Below are positions 29,689 through 38,678 of a stretch of 64,000 nucleotides of DNA, piece by piece. The stretch's first letter is position 1. Every line of letters starts with the position of its first letter. The stretch comes from Photobacterium aquimaris. Its GTDB lineage: Bacteria; Pseudomonadota; Gammaproteobacteria; Enterobacterales; Vibrionaceae. Where the stretch lies: contig NZ_MSCC01000001.1 of NCBI RefSeq assembly GCF_002954455.1, forward strand, positions 2,154,972 through 2,218,971, given 5' to 3'. Below the pieces are notes generated by a model that saw nothing but the letters and a program-made list of their open reading frames with translations, made no database searches and was not told the DNA's origin. The position numbers and the translations under genes are program-made.

Positions 29689-30528
29689 ATGAGCATTAAG
29701 ATCAAAACGGCTGAAGAAATTGAAAAAATGCGTGTTGCTGGCCGTTTGGCAGCAGACGTATTAGAAATGATCGAACCGCATGTAAAGGCAGGTGTGACCA
29801 CAGAAGAGTTAGACAAAATTTGTCATGACTACATCACACAAGTTCAACAAGCAATTCCAGCGCCGTTGAACTACCACGGCTTTCCTAAATCTGTGTGTAC
29901 CTCAATTAACCACGTTGTTTGCCACGGCATTCCTGCATCTAAAGATGAAATTGTTGTAGAAGCAGGTGGTAAGTATAACAAGCCAGCAGTATTAAAAGAT
30001 GGCGACATCATTAATATTGACGTGACAGTGATTAAAGACGGTTACCATGGTGATACTTCAAAGATGTTTGAAGTAGGTGAAGTATCTCTTGAAGACAAAC
30101 GCCTTTGCCGCGTTGCTCAAGAAAGCCTTTATCTGGCAATCAAAAAAGTAAAACCGGGCGCAAAAATTGGCGATCTTGGTACCGCTATTCAAAAATTCAT
30201 TAAAGCAGGCAGCAGCCGTTTTTCTATCGTGAAAGATTACTGTGGTCATGGTATTGGTAATGAATTCCATGAAGAACCACAAGTTGTTCACTATAAAAAT
30301 AGCGATCGCACTGTCATGAAAGAAGGCATGTGCTTTACTATTGAGCCAATGATTAATGCTGGTAAATTCAGCTGTGAATCAGATGAGCAAGATGGCTGGA
30401 CAGTATACACTGTTGATGGTAAAAAATCAGCACAGTGGGAACACACTTTACTAGTAACCAAAGATGGCTGTGAAATCTTAACGTTACGTAAAGAAGAAAC
30501 ATTGCCACGCCTAATGCATAACGCATAA
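29689..30528 (+). CDS. map: Methionine aminopeptidase, type I
   Basis: Map removes the initiator methionine from nascent proteins and uses two divalent metal ions. The 279-residue protein shows the five metal ligands in order: NIDVTV (Asp), YHGDTSK (Asp), CGHGIG (His), TIEPM (Glu) and QWEHT (Glu). It is about 15 residues longer than E. coli Map; the extra residues lie between HGIPASKDE and LKDGDIINID (about residues 88-103). The divergent rpsB/map arrangement is conserved. Confidence 0.98.
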   Translation: MSIKIKTAEEIEKMRVAGRLAADVLEMIEPHVKAGVTTEELDKICHDYITQVQQAIPAPLNYHGFPKSVCTSINHVVCHGIPASKDEIVVEAGGKYNKPAVLKDGDIINIDVTVIKDGYHGDTSKMFEVGEVSLEDKRLCRVAQESLYLAIKKVKPGAKIGDLGTAIQKFIKAGSSRFSIVKDYCGHGIGNEFHEEPQVVHYKNSDRTVMKEGMCFTIEPMINAGKFSCESDEQDGWTVYTVDGKKSAQWEHTLLVTKDGCEILTLRKEETLPRLMHNA

Positions 30529-30566
30529 TTCGGCATCTGCAATTACAGTACATCCTGAAATCCAAG

Positions 30567-30593
30567 AAACCGACCTCCTGTGTCGGTTTTTTT
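30567..30593 (+). terminator. map terminator
   Basis: AAACCGAC / GTCGGTTT with a 7-nt loop and a T-run, 38 bp after the map stop. Confidence 0.9.
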
Positions 30594-30665
30594 ATATCTA
30601 GCGATACAGTTCAGCGCTCGAAATGGTTATAGTGATCTTAAGATACCTTTACCGCACGGATAGCA

Positions 30666-33287
30666 ATGACTGACATTTCAGCGACGCAACTTTCTGATTA
30701 CCTCGATGATGCCATTACGCTCGACAGCCTACGCAGTGCCCTTAATCATTTTTCTGAAGAGCAAAAGCATCAATTTAAACAACAAAAATCGATTATTGAT
30801 TTGGTCACAGAGCGCAGCCAATTTATCGATCAGCTTTTGATTCGACTATGGCGTTTTTATGGCTTTGAACAACAACCAGATCTGGCATTAATTGCCGTTG
30901 GGGGCTATGGCCGTGGAGAATTACACCCATTATCAGATGTCGATTTATTAATATTAAGCCAGCATCCATTAGAAGAAGACGTCGCTAATAATGTTAGTGC
31001 GCTTATCACGCTATTATGGGATTTACGGTTAGAGGTCGGCCAAAGTGTACGTACTGTCGATGAATGTATTGCGGTTGGCAAAGATGATCTAACTGTTGCG
31101 ACCAATTTAACTGAGTCACGCTTCTTATGCGGTAATCAGCAAACTTTTCATCAATTAACTGTCGCTATTAATTCGCCACAATTTTGGCCAAGTGAAACAT
31201 TCTTTCAAGCTAAACTTGAAGAGCAACGAGTGCGTCATGCTCGCTACCACGATACCACCTATAATCTTGAGCCAGATATTAAATCTAGTCCTGGTGGTTT
31301 ACGTGATATTCACACTCTTAGCTGGGTTGCACGGCGTCATTTTGGTGCCACCAGCTTATTAGAAATGAGTCATCATGGCTTTTTAACTGATGCTGAATAC
31401 CGTGAATTGGTTGAATGTCAAAATGCCTTGTGGCGAATTCGATTTGCGCTCCACATTGAGCTACGTCGTTATGACAATCGCCTCACCTTTGATCATCAAC
31501 CCTCAGTCGCAGCACACCTCGATTACCATGGTGAAGGAAACCAAGCTGTTGAAATGATGATGAAGGCTTTTTATCGAATTCTGCGCCGTGTTGCTGAGCT
31601 CAATAAGATGCTACTACAACTGTTTGATGAAGCGATCATTAAGCCTGATGCACGTTTAGCTCCCATTATATTGAATGATGATTTTCAATTACGTGGCAAT
31701 TTGATTGAAGCAACTAAACCTGCGTTATTTCAAGCGCGACCTGAAACCATCCTCGATATGTTTCTTCATATTGCTCAAAACTCTGATATCGAAGGCATTG
31801 CAGCGCCCACTCTGCGCCAATTACGCACCGCTCGTCGACGCTTAAATCGTTTTTTGATTGAAATTCCAGCCGCTCGTGAAAAATTCATGGAATTAGTACG
31901 CCAACCCAATGCACTTCAAAAAGCATTTCGATTAATGCATCGTCATGGCGTTATTGCAGCATACCTGCCACAGTGGAGTCATATTGTTGGTCAAATGCAA
32001 TTTGATTTATTTCATGTTTATACCGTCGATGAACATAGTATTCGTGTGATTAAAAATCTGCATAAGTTCAACGATCCTGAACATCACTCACAGCACCCTA
32101 TTTGTTGTGAGGTTTACCCACGTTTAATCAAAAAAGAGATCTTGATTTTAGCGGCGATATTTCATGATATCGCTAAAGGGCGCGGTGGTGATCACTCCGA
32201 GTTAGGTGCGGTAGATGCTTATGATTTTTGTATCGAACACGGACTGTCCCACCCTGATGCAGAAACAGTCGCATGGTTAGTGCAAAAACATTTATTAATG
32301 TCGGTTACTGCACAGCGACGTGATATTTACGATCCTGAAGTGGTGGCTGAATTTGCCAAACAAGTAGGCGATGAAGAACATTTAGATTATTTAGTCTGTT
32401 TAACCGTTGCCGATATTTGTGCTACTAACCAAGACTTATGGAATAGCTGGAAGCGTACATTACTGGCTGAGCTTTACTACTCAACCCAAAAGACGTTACG
32501 CCGCGGACTGGAAAAAACGCCAGATATGCGTGGTCGTATTCGTCATAACCAACAGCTAGCATCAGCAATCTTGCGCAGTAAAGGCTTTATACCTCGTGAT
32601 ATTGAAGTCCTGTGGCGTCGTTTTAAAGCCGATTATTTCCTGCGTCACACCCATAAACAATTAGCATGGCATGCACAGGCACTATTAAAACATAGTGGCG
32701 ATAAACCGATTATCTTAATGAGTAAGAAAGCGACCCGTGGCGGCACAGAAGTATTTATTTACAGTAAAGATAAAGCCAAACTGTTTGCGATTGTGGTCTC
32801 AGAGCTAGATAAGAAAAACCTCAGTATTCATGATGCGCAGATCATGAACAGTAAAGATGGCTACACTCTTGATACGTTTATGGTACTGGATCCCAATGGT
32901 AAAGCGATCAATGAAAATCGCCATGTCGGTATTATAAGAAATCTCACGAAAGCGCTAACGGTAATGAAATCTGAACGTAAGATTCGCCGTGCACCGCGCA
33001 AGCTACTTCATTTTAATGTAGCGACCAAAGTGGAGTTTTTAGCGACCAAAACTGGCCGTAAAACGATGATGGAATTAGTTGCGCTGGATATGCCAGGTTT
33101 ATTGGCAAAGATAGGTGCGGTATTTGCGGAACTAAATATTAGTTTACAAGCAGCAAAGATCACCACAATTGGTGAGCGTGCAGAAGACTTTTTTATTATT
33201 GTCAATGAAACTGGTGGTCGTTTAACCACCGAGCAGCAACAATTATTACGCCAAACACTGATCTTAACGATTAACAAACATGCTTAA
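30666..33287 (+). CDS. glnD: Bifunctional PII uridylyltransferase / uridylyl-removing enzyme
   Basis: GlnD senses glutamine and modifies or demodifies PII proteins, controlling nitrogen assimilation. The 873-residue protein has a nucleotidyltransferase domain (GGYGRGELHPLSDVDLL near 79-95), a PII-uridylyltransferase helical domain, an HD phosphohydrolase domain (FHDIAKGRGGDHSELGA near 500) for uridylyl removal, and two C-terminal ACT domains (about 695 and 805) that bind glutamine. It follows map, the E. coli order. Confidence 0.98.
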   Translation: MTDISATQLSDYLDDAITLDSLRSALNHFSEEQKHQFKQQKSIIDLVTERSQFIDQLLIRLWRFYGFEQQPDLALIAVGGYGRGELHPLSDVDLLILSQHPLEEDVANNVSALITLLWDLRLEVGQSVRTVDECIAVGKDDLTVATNLTESRFLCGNQQTFHQLTVAINSPQFWPSETFFQAKLEEQRVRHARYHDTTYNLEPDIKSSPGGLRDIHTLSWVARRHFGATSLLEMSHHGFLTDAEYRELVECQNALWRIRFALHIELRRYDNRLTFDHQPSVAAHLDYHGEGNQAVEMMMKAFYRILRRVAELNKMLLQLFDEAIIKPDARLAPIILNDDFQLRGNLIEATKPALFQARPETILDMFLHIAQNSDIEGIAAPTLRQLRTARRRLNRFLIEIPAAREKFMELVRQPNALQKAFRLMHRHGVIAAYLPQWSHIVGQMQFDLFHVYTVDEHSIRVIKNLHKFNDPEHHSQHPICCEVYPRLIKKEILILAAIFHDIAKGRGGDHSELGAVDAYDFCIEHGLSHPDAETVAWLVQKHLLMSVTAQRRDIYDPEVVAEFAKQVGDEEHLDYLVCLTVADICATNQDLWNSWKRTLLAELYYSTQKTLRRGLEKTPDMRGRIRHNQQLASAILRSKGFIPRDIEVLWRRFKADYFLRHTHKQLAWHAQALLKHSGDKPIILMSKKATRGGTEVFIYSKDKAKLFAIVVSELDKKNLSIHDAQIMNSKDGYTLDTFMVLDPNGKAINENRHVGIIRNLTKALTVMKSERKIRRAPRKLLHFNVATKVEFLATKTGRKTMMELVALDMPGLLAKIGAVFAELNISLQAAKITTIGERAEDFFIIVNETGGRLTTEQQQLLRQTLILTINKHA

Positions 33288-33296
33288 ATAACAACC

Positions 33297-33335
33297 ATAA
33301 CAACACCGTATTTAACGACGGTGTTGTTATTTATC
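33297..33335 (+). terminator. glnD terminator
   Basis: A 13-bp stem (ATAACAACACCGT / ACGGTGTTGTTAT) with an 8-nt loop followed by TTTAT, just after the glnD stop. It can also act on the opposite strand for yqcA, although yqcA ends about 90 bp away. Confidence 0.8.
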
Positions 33336-33421
33336 TAGAGATGACAATGTACGCCATACTCCGTTAATTGCGACGGGGTAACCATTAATTTAATCGCGCG
33401 ACAGTTATCTCAACAATTTAA

Positions 33422-33883
33422 TTATGCTGCCGCTTGCTCAGCCGTTGTTACAAATTGAGAAAACCATCCCTCAGCAACCTCTAACGGTTCAAAATGAACG
33501 CCAGCGTCAATATCTAATCGTGGTTGGACTGACTGTGAATTAAGCTCACTTAATAACGCATCAAATTGACGCCCAGCTCCACAAAAACGATCTTCACCAT
33601 AGCTAGAATCACCTAAGGCAATCACACCATAACGTTGCTTGGGCAATAGTGGAAATTGATCCTTTAAAGCAACATATAGCGGTAAAAGGTTTTCTGGAAT
33701 CTCACCTTGACCTGTGGTCGACGTTATCACTAACACGGTGTCAGCATCATAGGCCATAAAGTCATCTAAGGTTGAATCAAAGAAAATCTCAACCGGTACT
33801 GATGTTAATTTGGCAGCTAATGTTTCAGCTAACTCTTCTGCTCCACCATATACAGAGCCTACAAATATGCCTAACTTATTCAT
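33422..33883 (-). CDS. yqcA: Flavodoxin YqcA
   Basis: A short-chain FMN flavodoxin; in E. coli yqcA lies upstream of truC, and flavodoxins of this group have been linked to electron transfer to tRNA-modifying or other redox enzymes. The 153-residue protein has the phosphate loop GSVYGGAEE near residue 8, the STTGQGEIPENL loop near 54 and GLGDSSY-like ALGDSSYGEDRFCGAG near 86. The frame extends upstream to 33913, but ATG 33883 has an AAAGGAGAG site and begins like the family. Confidence 0.92.
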   Translation of the reverse strand: MNKLGIFVGSVYGGAEELAETLAAKLTSVPVEIFFDSTLDDFMAYDADTVLVITSTTGQGEIPENLLPLYVALKDQFPLLPKQRYGVIALGDSSYGEDRFCGAGRQFDALLSELNSQSVQPRLDIDAGVHFEPLEVAEGWFSQFVTTAEQAAA

Positions 33884-33980
33884 TCGCTCTCCTTTGCTGT
33901 AAGATGTCCTCAATAAGGGACTCCTACCAATCTGGCTATTACACCAAAGAAAAGCAAGTATTTAACCTAAGAAGTTTGCA

Positions 33981-34754
33981 CTACAACGCATTCATTATTG
34001 TTACTGTGATTGTATCGGGAGTATTTAACAACAATGTTGGCGACCAGCTAAATGTTGTCATTACCTGTTGCCAGACCTCATCAACATTAGCTCGAATATC
34101 CACCGCAGCCCCAGTTAATGGATGCGTAAACTGTAATCGTGACGCATGTAACATCAATCGATGACAATCAAGATGTTCGCGGAACATACGATTATGCTTA
34201 CCGTCTCCATAATTAACATCACCAATCATATGATGATTTAAATGATGCATATGACGGCGCAGTTGATGTTTACGACCGGTTTCAGGCTTCATCTCAACTA
34301 AACTATAACGACTAGTCGCATAAGGGCCTACTGCAATATTTGTTTCAACAGTTGCTAATGGTGCATAAGCAGTAATTGCCTCTTGCGGTTCTTTGTCTTC
34401 AGAGGCTTTTTTATCGGCAATTTTATCTAGCATCACTTTCAATGGATAATCTAGCACCGCAGCTTCTTTGACCCAGCCTCTGACAATGGCATGGTAAGTT
34501 TTATGTATATCTCGACCCGCAAATAACGGCATCATCATGGCTGCAATTTCACTTGAAAGTGCAAATAGCAGTACTCCAGATGTCGGTCTATCTAAACGGT
34601 GCAATGGAAACACATGCTGACCAATTTGATCGCGTAAAGTTTGCATCACAAATACCGTTTCATGGCTATCTAGCCAAGAACGATGTACTAACATACCTGC
34701 AGGTTTATTGACGGCAATTAACGCATCATCGCGGTATAAAATTTCCAGTTCCAT
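33981..34754 (-). CDS. truC: tRNA pseudouridine(65) synthase TruC
   Basis: TruC makes pseudouridine at position 65 in tRNA-Ile and tRNA-Asp. The RluA-family fold is clear: AVNKPAGMLVHRSWLD near 14-29, the catalytic Asp in PLHRLDRPTSGVLLF near 53, and GRKHQLRRHMHHL near 163. ATG at 34754 gives the family N-terminus MELEILY; a GTG at 34763, two bases from the yqcC stop, is an alternative start. It sits in the yqcC-truC-yqcA order known from E. coli. Confidence 0.95.
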   Translation of the reverse strand: MELEILYRDDALIAVNKPAGMLVHRSWLDSHETVFVMQTLRDQIGQHVFPLHRLDRPTSGVLLFALSSEIAAMMMPLFAGRDIHKTYHAIVRGWVKEAAVLDYPLKVMLDKIADKKASEDKEPQEAITAYAPLATVETNIAVGPYATSRYSLVEMKPETGRKHQLRRHMHHLNHHMIGDVNYGDGKHNRMFREHLDCHRLMLHASRLQFTHPLTGAAVDIRANVDEVWQQVMTTFSWSPTLLLNTPDTITVTIMNAL

Positions 34755-34763
34755 TATGCTCAC

Positions 34764-35081
34764 TTAATCTTTAAACAATTGATCAATTTCACGTACAGTC
34801 ACCACAATATCAGCCATTCCAGGTTGATTTTTCATCGCCTCTTCAACATAAGGAGTAATCGCAAACTGAGTCGGTAACGGTAAATTATGCGTAATTAAAT
34901 AACGTAGTTTAGGAATAAAAATCCATTGCAACCATTGATGACAAGCCAAAGTATCAATCGCAAATGGCTCAATACTCGCCAAAGATTGAGGTTCAGGGGC
35001 GATCGTTTCCCAGTACTGATGGTGCTGTAATCTATTTTCTAACTGAGCGAGTAATTGCTGACTTTGATGATATTTATCCAC
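34764..35081 (-). CDS. yqcC: YqcC family protein
   Basis: A 105-residue YqcC-like protein, function unknown. It is helical and acidic, with the family pattern WLQWIFIPKLRYLI near 54-67 and a C-terminal IDQLF. It is directly followed by truC without a gap. In E. coli csrB lies between yqcC and syd, which anticipates the RNA genes found to the right here. Confidence 0.88.
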   Translation of the reverse strand: MDKYHQSQQLLAQLENRLQHHQYWETIAPEPQSLASIEPFAIDTLACHQWLQWIFIPKLRYLITHNLPLPTQFAITPYVEEAMKNQPGMADIVVTVREIDQLFKD

Positions 35082-35236
35082 CTCAGCCCCTCTTGGTTGA
35101 TAATAAAAACGGCGCAGGATAGCATTTCAGCAGTCATGCCCCAACTATATTATGGTGATTAGCAGTCTATTCACAGGTATGCTGAGTCAACGCTAGTAAT
35201 TATACTGACAAGCTGATTAAAGGAGCTTTATTTATC

Positions 35237-36283
35237 ATGTCCATGGAAACGTTTCATACTTTAACTCAACTACTTGATAACGCGGGTTGTCGTTATAATA
35301 TTTTCGATTTAGGTCGTCGCGTTAACGAAATTGAAATCAGCCAATTTAAAGCGGTTGAAGAAAATCGCCAGCCCTATCCATGGCCACTACAACAACATGC
35401 GCACATCGCAATTTCATTTTGGCAACACCAGCAACCACCTTGGGTATGGTTTTTACGCTTACCACTTGATGAGCGCGGACTCTTAAAACAAGCCGCTGTT
35501 GGTGACTTTATTAAGTATGTGATTGAAGCGATGGGAGCGAGTCTCAATAGTACGCCAACAGAAGATGAGCAACAAAAACTGGCTAACAATCCTTACACGT
35601 TTAAACCTAATGACGACAAGATGGCAATTTTTAATGCGCAACTACGAGTATTACTGTCGTTACCACCTAGTCAATATTATGCTGATGCACAAGCATATTT
35701 ATCTGGTCAACAAGATTGGCAGCAATGGCAACATATCGGACTACAAGGATTAGCTGATATCAGTGCCCGCATTTCACAACACAATAATGCGACATTATTA
35801 CGTAAGGCTCTCAATCATCTGCCAATGACACCACTGTATGCATTATTAGGTTGTCTTGAGCATTGCACGATACCAGATCCTCTCACGCAACGTATCAGCG
35901 AACGTTTAGCCCTTGAGTGCCAGCAATCTCAACCCGACTTATTTTTAATTGCTGCATTAGTACGTGCGCTAGCTGGTAGTGCCCCACAACAATTACAACA
36001 AACATTATTCACAATATTAAATCAGCCAGCACTATGTCATCGCGAAGTATTAATTGCGATTGCGGGTCGTTGTTGGAGTGGCTTTAGCGATACCAATATT
36101 GCTTCATTGTTTTTATTACGTTTAGCTGAAACCCAAGATCAAACATTGTTTAACCAATTATTTACAGATCTCGTAATGCAGCCATTATTACGTGGAATCA
36201 TGCTACAAATATTGCATGGACAAGCAGATCCAGCCCTGGTTACTGCAATTCAAAAACTACAGCAACATACTAAAAATCACTGA
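35237..36283 (+). CDS. DUF3549 family protein
   Basis: A 348-residue protein I assign to DUF3549, a family seen mainly in Vibrionaceae and relatives and of unknown function. The N-terminal half holds the conserved FDLGRRVNEI (residues 19-28) and FWQHQQPPWVWFLRLPLDERG (about 61-80); the C-terminal half is helical repeat-like. No signal peptide or membrane segment. A strong AAAGGAGC site precedes the ATG. It is divergent from yqcC and 31 bp ahead of a DUF3301 gene, likely an operon. Confidence 0.85.
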   Translation: MSMETFHTLTQLLDNAGCRYNIFDLGRRVNEIEISQFKAVEENRQPYPWPLQQHAHIAISFWQHQQPPWVWFLRLPLDERGLLKQAAVGDFIKYVIEAMGASLNSTPTEDEQQKLANNPYTFKPNDDKMAIFNAQLRVLLSLPPSQYYADAQAYLSGQQDWQQWQHIGLQGLADISARISQHNNATLLRKALNHLPMTPLYALLGCLEHCTIPDPLTQRISERLALECQQSQPDLFLIAALVRALAGSAPQQLQQTLFTILNQPALCHREVLIAIAGRCWSGFSDTNIASLFLLRLAETQDQTLFNQLFTDLVMQPLLRGIMLQILHGQADPALVTAIQKLQQHTKNH

Positions 36284-36314
36284 TTGCATTTATAGTCTAT
36301 AAGGGCTTTTTTAT

Positions 36315-36629
36315 ATGGGTAATCTGTTCGGCATTTTAATTATTGCGACTATTGGCTTTTTATTTTGGCAGCAACGACGTCAAACCGAACTAGCACAGTA
36401 TTATATTGAACAACGCTGTAAAAATATGGGCCTGCAAATGATCAGCTTTGCTCGCGGAGAGCAAAAACTTAAAGATCATCATGGCGAATGGGGCTGGCGA
36501 ACGGTATTCGTATTTGAATTTTCGGCTGATGGTGTCGATGTGTATCAAGGCTATCTTGAAATGAAGCGTCTTCGAGCAAGCTATTTTTATTTGCCGCCAC
36601 ATCGTATTCCAGAAAGCAGTGATTACTGA
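36315..36629 (+). CDS. DUF3301 family small membrane-anchored protein
   Basis: A 104-residue protein with one N-terminal membrane helix (about residues 4-19), then QQRRQTELAQYYIEQRCKN and a beta-rich tail with FVFEFSADGVDVYQGYLEM and LPPHRIP. This is the DUF3301 pattern; the function is unknown. It shares the transcript with the DUF3549 gene and ends 15 bp from the csrB1 terminator, with which it is convergent. Confidence 0.85.
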   Translation: MGNLFGILIIATIGFLFWQQRRQTELAQYYIEQRCKNMGLQMISFARGEQKLKDHHGEWGWRTVFVFEFSADGVDVYQGYLEMKRLRASYFYLPPHRIPESSDY

Positions 36630-36643
36630 TTGGTCACTCCTTT

Positions 36644-37060
36644 AAAAAGAATGGGCGTGACAATAATAATTGCCACGCCCTTAGATATTACTTGCAGCTA
36701 TCCCGCTACTATTGTGCTCCTTGCCATCAATCCTTGATATGCGTAAATCCCCTGGTAAATCTTAACTTCATCCTAGAAGTCATTCTTCGGTAATCCCTGA
36801 CCCATCAGCATATCCAACACTGACTCTCTCTCCGCTAAGGAGGTGTCCTTTACTTCATTAGAAGTTGTTCCTGACTTCGTTTTGAAGTATTGCTATTCCA
36901 TCCTAGAATATAGTCATCCTGACTAATAGATATCCCATCTATGGTCTTCTATCCCAGAAGATCCTCGCATCCTGCTAGATGATCATCCTCATCACCTATG
37001 TGCTCTTCCTAAGCAGCCAATTCCATGGCTATTCCTTAATCCTTGTCAGCTCCAGCTGAT
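36644..37060 (-). ncRNA. csrB1: CsrB-family regulatory RNA, copy 1
   Basis: CsrB RNAs sequester CsrA (RsmA), a carbon-storage and virulence regulator, by presenting many GGA-loop hairpins. Read on the minus strand this ~415-nt RNA holds more than twenty GGA motifs, many as CAGGATG or TAGGATG in stem-loops, e.g. TAGTCAGGATGACTA and CTTCTAGGATGAAG. The 3' part has GTAGCGGGATAGCTGCAAG, like the E. coli CsrB tail. It ends in a GGGCGTG...CACGCCC terminator with a T-rich tail (36644-36680). A TAATAT -10 (37067-37072) with TTGCGT 16 bp upstream suggests the start near 37060. It is the most diverged copy. Confidence 0.92.
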
Positions 37061-37228
37061 AGCAACATATTACCCCACGGCAAAAATGACGCAATATGAA
37101 ATATTCCATTAAATAATCTTAACACTTATTAATATTGATGAATTAAAACTCAAGTCATTGATAAGTAATCAAATAAATATTTATCCCCCACTTTAATAGT
37201 AACTAATAACGAAATAATCCCACAGCTT

Positions 37229-37246
37229 TGTGAGAGATCTCTTACA
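37229..37246. promoter_or_regulatory. UvrY/GacA/VarA-type UAS of csrB1
   Basis: TGTGAGAGATCTCTTACA, an 18-bp inverted repeat matching the response-regulator box TGTAAG-N6-CTTACA with one change. It lies 162 bp upstream of the csrB1 -10, the same spacing as at copies 2 and 3. Known biology: BarA/UvrY (VarS/VarA, GacS/GacA) activates csrB genes from such distal sites. Confidence 0.88.
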
Positions 37247-37291
37247 GGAACAGTAGAATAACGCCATTGGTTGTAACAATATTAAAAAGTC

Positions 37292-37333
37292 GAGGTGTGA
37301 GGTGTGAGGTGTGAGGTGTGAGGTGTGAGGTGT
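37292..37333. repeat. Heptamer array (GAGGTGT)6
   Basis: Six perfect tandem copies of a 7-bp unit between the csrB2 terminator and the csrB1 UAS. A related array with unit GAGGTGC lies at the same place behind csrB3. No function is evident. Confidence 0.95.
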
Positions 37334-37413
37334 GAATAAAAACAAGTCGACTATCAAAGAGTCAAAACAAATCTATTACGACAACTGATTAGATTATTTT
37401 TTCTTCTACCCAC

Positions 37414-37855
37414 AAAAAAGAGCGGGCGCGACTTTCGTCGCGCCCTGAGGTCTTACTTGCAGCTATCCCGCTACTATGTTGCTCCCTGCATCCATCCTTT
37501 GACTGCTGTGTTCCGTCAGCATTGTCCTTTGTACTTCATCCTGAAGTTGTTCCTATGGCTATCCTAACCCGTCATCGCATCCTGCTCTGACTCTCATCTC
37601 CTTCCTGGAGGTGTCCTTTACTTCATCCTGAAGTGATCCTTTATGCCTCAATCCTAGAGGTGTTCCTTACTTCATCCTGAAGTTTGTCCTAATGTCTTCC
37701 TGACCAGTAAACATCCTGTTTACTTATTATCGCATCCTGCGATATTCCCTTCACATTCCCTATCCGATAAACCATCCTAGTTTACCAGTATCTCATCCTG
37801 AGACTGCCTGTATCCGTGGCACTTTCCTGTTCCGGTATGTCGTATCCTTTCGACA
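37414..37855 (-). ncRNA. csrB2: CsrB-family regulatory RNA, copy 2
   Basis: A ~440-nt RNA with 31 GGA triplets by my count on the minus strand. Three identical hairpins ACTTCAGGATGAAGT (plus-strand positions 37533-37547, 37620-37634 and 37669-37683) show the CsrB consensus CAGGATG in a 5-bp stem. Others include GTAAACAGGATGTTTAC and CGCAGGATGCG. It ends in a perfect 9-bp GGGCGCGAC/GTCGCGCCC hairpin with a T-run (37414-37445). -10 TAATAT at 37862-37867; the -35 region is poor, as expected of an activated promoter. Confidence 0.95.
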
Positions 37856-38022
37856 CCACTAATATTATGCGACTTATCGCCTAAATCCTATATCTTGCAA
37901 AATGTGTTTTTTTATTTTTATGAATATTTATTACCATATATAACTAAAACATTATTAAACATATAGTTACGCAAAAAGCATAGATATATAGTCACAATTG
38001 TAATGCTTATCTCCCACAGATT

Positions 38023-38040
38023 TGTAAGAGATCTCGCACA
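38023..38040. promoter_or_regulatory. UvrY/GacA/VarA-type UAS of csrB2
   Basis: TGTAAGAGATCTCGCACA: the left half is perfect and the right half carries two changes from CTTACA. It sits 161 bp upstream of the csrB2 -10, matching copy 3 exactly. It is the most degenerate of the three boxes. Confidence 0.82.
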
Positions 38041-38120
38041 CAGCAAGTAGTCAAAAGCTATTCACGAGTTATCACACTTATTCACATAAAGAAAAATATC
38101 TTTATTAGTCAGTTAGATAT

Positions 38121-38155
38121 GAAGTGCGAGGTGCGAGGTGCGAGGTGCGAGGTGC
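38121..38155. repeat. Heptamer array (GAGGTGC)4 plus one variant unit
   Basis: One GAAGTGC and four perfect GAGGTGC units downstream of csrB3 and upstream of the csrB2 UAS. The unit differs by one base from the GAGGTGT array near csrB1. Confidence 0.95.
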
Positions 38156-38678
38156 GAATAAAAACAAGTCGACTATCAAAGAGTCAAACAAATCTATCAC
38201 GACAACTGATTAGATTATTTTTTCTTCTACCCACAAAAAAGAGCGGGCGCGACTTTCGTCGCGCCCTGAGGTCTTACTTGCAGCTATCCCGCTACTATGT
38301 TGCTCCCTGCATCCATCCTTTGACTGCTGTGTTCCGTCAGCATTATCCTTTGTACTTCATCCTGAAGTTGTTCCTATGGCTATCCTAACCCGTCATCGCA
38401 TCCTGCTCTGACTCTCATCTCCTTCCTGGAGGTGTCCTTTACTTCATCCTGAAGTGATCCTTTATGCCTCAATCCTAGAGGTGTTCCTTACTTCATCCTG
38501 AAGTTTGTCCTAGTGTCTTCCTGACCAGTAAACATCCTGTTTACTTGTTATCGCGTCCTACGATATTCCCTTCACATTCCATATCCGATAAACCATCCTA
38601 GTTTACCAGTATCTCATCCTGAGACTGCCTGTATCCGTGGCATTTTCCTGTTCCGTTATGTCGTATCCTTTCGACACC
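38156..38678. repeat. Segmental duplication of 37334-37858
   Basis: The csrB3 body, its terminator and about 75 bp beyond the terminator are nearly identical to the csrB2 segment (offset about 821 bp). I see roughly ten substitutions and one indel over 520 bp. Similarity stops at the -10 region, where the two promoters differ. Confidence 0.93.
38235..38675 (-). ncRNA. csrB3: CsrB-family regulatory RNA, copy 3
   Basis: A near-identical paralogue of copy 2, with the same chain of AGGA-loop hairpins and the same terminator (38235-38266). One hairpin changes from CGCAGGATGCG to CGTAGGACGCG, where a C-G closing pair becomes a U-G pair on the minus strand, so the stem is kept. -10 TAATCT at 38683-38688, start near 38675. 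It is divergent from the DUF2789 gene. Confidence 0.95.

Noticed and set aside
38119..38388. An 89-codon open frame with CEVRGARCEVR repeats
   Set aside because: It crosses the heptamer array and the csrB3 terminator and 3' end. No ribosome binding site, no family match; the repeat alone keeps it open.
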